Positions 6,113 through 7,571 of a stretch of 7,571 nucleotides of DNA are shown in pieces. This stretch comes from Methanobacteriota archaeon (lineage in GTDB: Archaea > Thermoplasmatota > Poseidoniia > Poseidoniales > Poseidoniaceae): assembly GCA_018662715.1 (NCBI GenBank), contig JABJFP010000211.1, positions 1 through 7,571 on the forward strand. Reading direction: 5' to 3'. The position numbers were made by a program, and so were the translations under genes. Below the pieces are notes generated by a model that had not been told where the DNA came from, searched no databases, and saw nothing but the letters and a program-made list of their open reading frames with translations. Numbering within the stretch: position 1 is the first letter of the stretch; each line of letters starts with the position of its first letter.

Positions 6113-6223
6113 ATGGCCTTTGGTGATGATTTTCTAACCTCGATTTGCCCACACTGTGGATTCCTTCTCGGGGAGTTTGTGCCTGGTTTGCCCTGTCCCG
6201 AATGTGGAAAGCCATTGCTTTGA
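6113..6223 (+). CDS. 36-residue zinc-ribbon mini-protein
   Basis: A short frame beginning MAFGDDFLTS and ending CGKPLL, with two CPxC knuckles: Cys12-Pro-His-Cys15 and Cys28-Pro-Glu-Cys31, twelve residues apart. This is the signature of a treble-clef or rubredoxin-like zinc ribbon, and the whole protein is little more than that domain. A GAGGA Shine-Dalgarno lies upstream at good spacing. It starts 25 bases after the HAD phosphatase gene on the same strand and fills the gap exactly to the asnS stop, sharing the palindrome TGATCA. Automated annotation with a length cutoff would miss it. Free-standing archaeal ribbons this small usually bind nucleic acid or larger complexes, but no specific role is visible. 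Four ordered cysteines plus Shine-Dalgarno make chance unlikely. Confidence 0.75.
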   Translation: MAFGDDFLTSICPHCGFLLGEFVPGLPCPECGKPLL

Positions 6224-7571
6224 TCAAGGGGTTACTCGGTTTGAGGTCCGTGGGAACGGAATGACTTCCCGAATGTGGGATGCTCCAGATAGCCAACTAA
6301 CTACTCGGTCGACACCAAGACCAAATCCACCGTGAGGTACACCGCCGTATGCACGGGTGTCAATGTAAAACTGATAGGGCTCACGAGGGGTTCCTTCCTC
6401 GTCTAAGCGTCGCAGGATTTCCTCTTCCGACCATGTACGTTCCCCTCCTCCGATGATTTCACCGTATCCTTCAGGGGCAAGAAGGTCGTGACAAAGTACA
6501 TATTTTTCGTCTTCTGTATCGACTCTGTGGTAGAATGGTTTTGCAATCTTGGGGTAATGGGTCAAGAAATGTGGAAGATCAAAATCTTGAGTCAGAATCT
6601 TTTCTTTTGAATAATCCAGGTCGTCACCCCATTCAACTTCAACACCTTTTCCTTGAAGAATTTCCACGGCTTCATCATAGCGCATGTGAGGGTAAGGGTT
6701 GTCTGCATAGCGTGCAATCAGGTCAAGGTCACGGTTAATGGAAGACAGTTCTGTCTCTCGTTCTTCCAACAATGTCCGAGCAATATGGCGAACGACACCT
6801 TCGCCATGGGCCATAATCTCATCGTTTGAGGCCCATGCCATTTCCATTTCAGCATGCCAAAACTCTGTCAGATGTCGGCGCGTGCGGGATTTCTCTGCAC
6901 GGAAGGATGGTGCAATGGTGTAGAGTCGTTCAAGAGCAGGCATGGCAGCCTCAGCATAGAGTTGCCAGGATTGTGTGAGATATGCTGTTTCTCCGAAATA
7001 TGGAACTTCAAACAGTGTTGAGCCCCCTTCAACAGCACCTGCGACGAAATTTGGCGCCTGGTATTCGATGAAGTCTTCGTTACGGAAGTAGTTGTGAATT
7101 GCACCGAATGCAGAACTTCGCAGTTTTAACATCGTTGTCATCCGGCTAGTGCGGAGGTAAAGATGGCGATTGTTGAGCAAGAATTCCGAACCACCTGGCA
7201 TTGGTTCACCATCTTCATCAAACACTTCGAGAGAATCTTCATTGATTGGAAACGGACGTTCTGGGTCGACCGGCCCGATAATTTGAAACGAGTCAGCGAC
7301 GACTTCGTGACCCCCGGGTGCTTTTTCAGATTCAACCACTGTGCCGTTGATGATGACGCTTGATTCGATGAGAACTCCTTTCATCAGTTTGAAGACTTCT
7401 TCTCCAAGATCTGTGAGTTTGCCAACACATTGGATGTCACCGGTTGAATCTCTCAAAACAACGAAGCGCATTTTATTTGAGCCCCGAGTTCGCTTGATCC
7501 ATCCTTTCAATTCAACGGTCTGTCCATCGTGCAAACCATCTTGCACATCTCCAATCCATACAGTCTTGGTC
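6224..7571 (-). CDS. asnS: Asparaginyl-tRNA synthetase, 5' end beyond window edge
   Basis: Class IIb aminoacyl-tRNA synthetase charging tRNA-Asn with asparagine. 448 residues are visible and the frame is open to the edge; the GTG at 7546 is internal, since TKTVWIGD precedes it in frame. Archaeal AsnRS begins only a few residues before that, so very little is missing. Numbering from the first visible codon: OB-fold anticodon-binding domain about 12-100 (VELKGWIKRTRG), motif 1 region about 135-172 (RHLYLRTSRMTTMLKLRS), motif 2 FRAEKSRTRRHLTEFWHAEM (223-242), and motif 3 GFGLGVDR (415-422). AsnRS rather than AspRS is shown by THYPKIAKPFYHR, LLAPEGYGEIIGGGER and the ending IREVIPFPRTSNR. A ~10-residue acidic insert (EVFDEDGEPMPGG) lies before motif 1. 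Its presence implies direct tRNA-Asn charging, not only transamidation. It is convergent with the mini zinc ribbon. Confidence 0.96.
   Translation of the reverse strand, partial: TKTVWIGDVQDGLHDGQTVELKGWIKRTRGSNKMRFVVLRDSTGDIQCVGKLTDLGEEVFKLMKGVLIESSVIINGTVVESEKAPGGHEVVADSFQIIGPVDPERPFPINEDSLEVFDEDGEPMPGGSEFLLNNRHLYLRTSRMTTMLKLRSSAFGAIHNYFRNEDFIEYQAPNFVAGAVEGGSTLFEVPYFGETAYLTQSWQLYAEAAMPALERLYTIAPSFRAEKSRTRRHLTEFWHAEMEMAWASNDEIMAHGEGVVRHIARTLLEERETELSSINRDLDLIARYADNPYPHMRYDEAVEILQGKGVEVEWGDDLDYSKEKILTQDFDLPHFLTHYPKIAKPFYHRVDTEDEKYVLCHDLLAPEGYGEIIGGGERTWSEEEILRRLDEEGTPREPYQFYIDTRAYGGVPHGGFGLGVDRVVSWLSGASHIREVIPFPRTSNRVTP

Noticed and set aside
7544..7546. GTG as start codon of asnS
   Set aside because: The reading frame continues upstream to the window edge with residues that fit the AsnRS N-terminus.

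Overview
The window looks like a compact archaeal chromosome segment. The best guess is a planktonic Thermoplasmatota archaeon of the Marine Group II (Poseidoniales) type. The archaeal signs are an FttA/aCPSF1-type beta-CASP ribonuclease, a tRNA-Pro with a G1-C72 pair and an encoded CCA end, a homologue of pyruvoyl-dependent arginine decarboxylase, an archaeal-style asparaginyl-tRNA synthetase, and family 2 glycosyltransferases with C-terminal membrane hairpins. The phylum is inferred from gene content and style; no database search was run. Genes are packed with gaps of 0-35 bases, and no stretch over 300 bases lacks a gene.

Layout. 1-1533 (+): 3' part of fttA, the archaeal termination and 3'-end-processing nuclease. 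1534-1830 (-): a small two-helix membrane protein whose stop codon abuts the fttA stop. 1840-2517 (+): a PvlArgDC-fold protein lacking the self-cleaving serine. 2549-2989 (+): zinc ribbon plus winged-helix-like protein. 3024-3101 (+): tRNA-Pro(UGG). 3110-3442 and 3429-4448 (-): a parvulin prolyl isomerase and a family 2 glycosyltransferase, overlapping by 14 bases and probably co-transcribed. 4473-5303 (+): a divergent, degenerate glycosyltransferase-like membrane protein. 5326-6087 (+): a HAD phosphatase resembling phosphoserine phosphatase. 6113-6223 (+): a 36-residue zinc-ribbon mini-protein. 6224-7571 (-): asnS, running off the right edge.

The genes do not form one pathway. Informational genes (fttA, tRNA-Pro, asnS, zinc-ribbon proteins) are mixed with a small envelope-glycosylation cluster of two divergent GT-A-fold membrane proteins. 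Two genes appear to keep an enzyme fold while losing catalytic residues: the PvlArgDC-like protein and the second glycosyltransferase-like protein. Together with the mini zinc ribbon, these are the points most worth checking. I see no mobile element, CRISPR array, phage gene or defence system.
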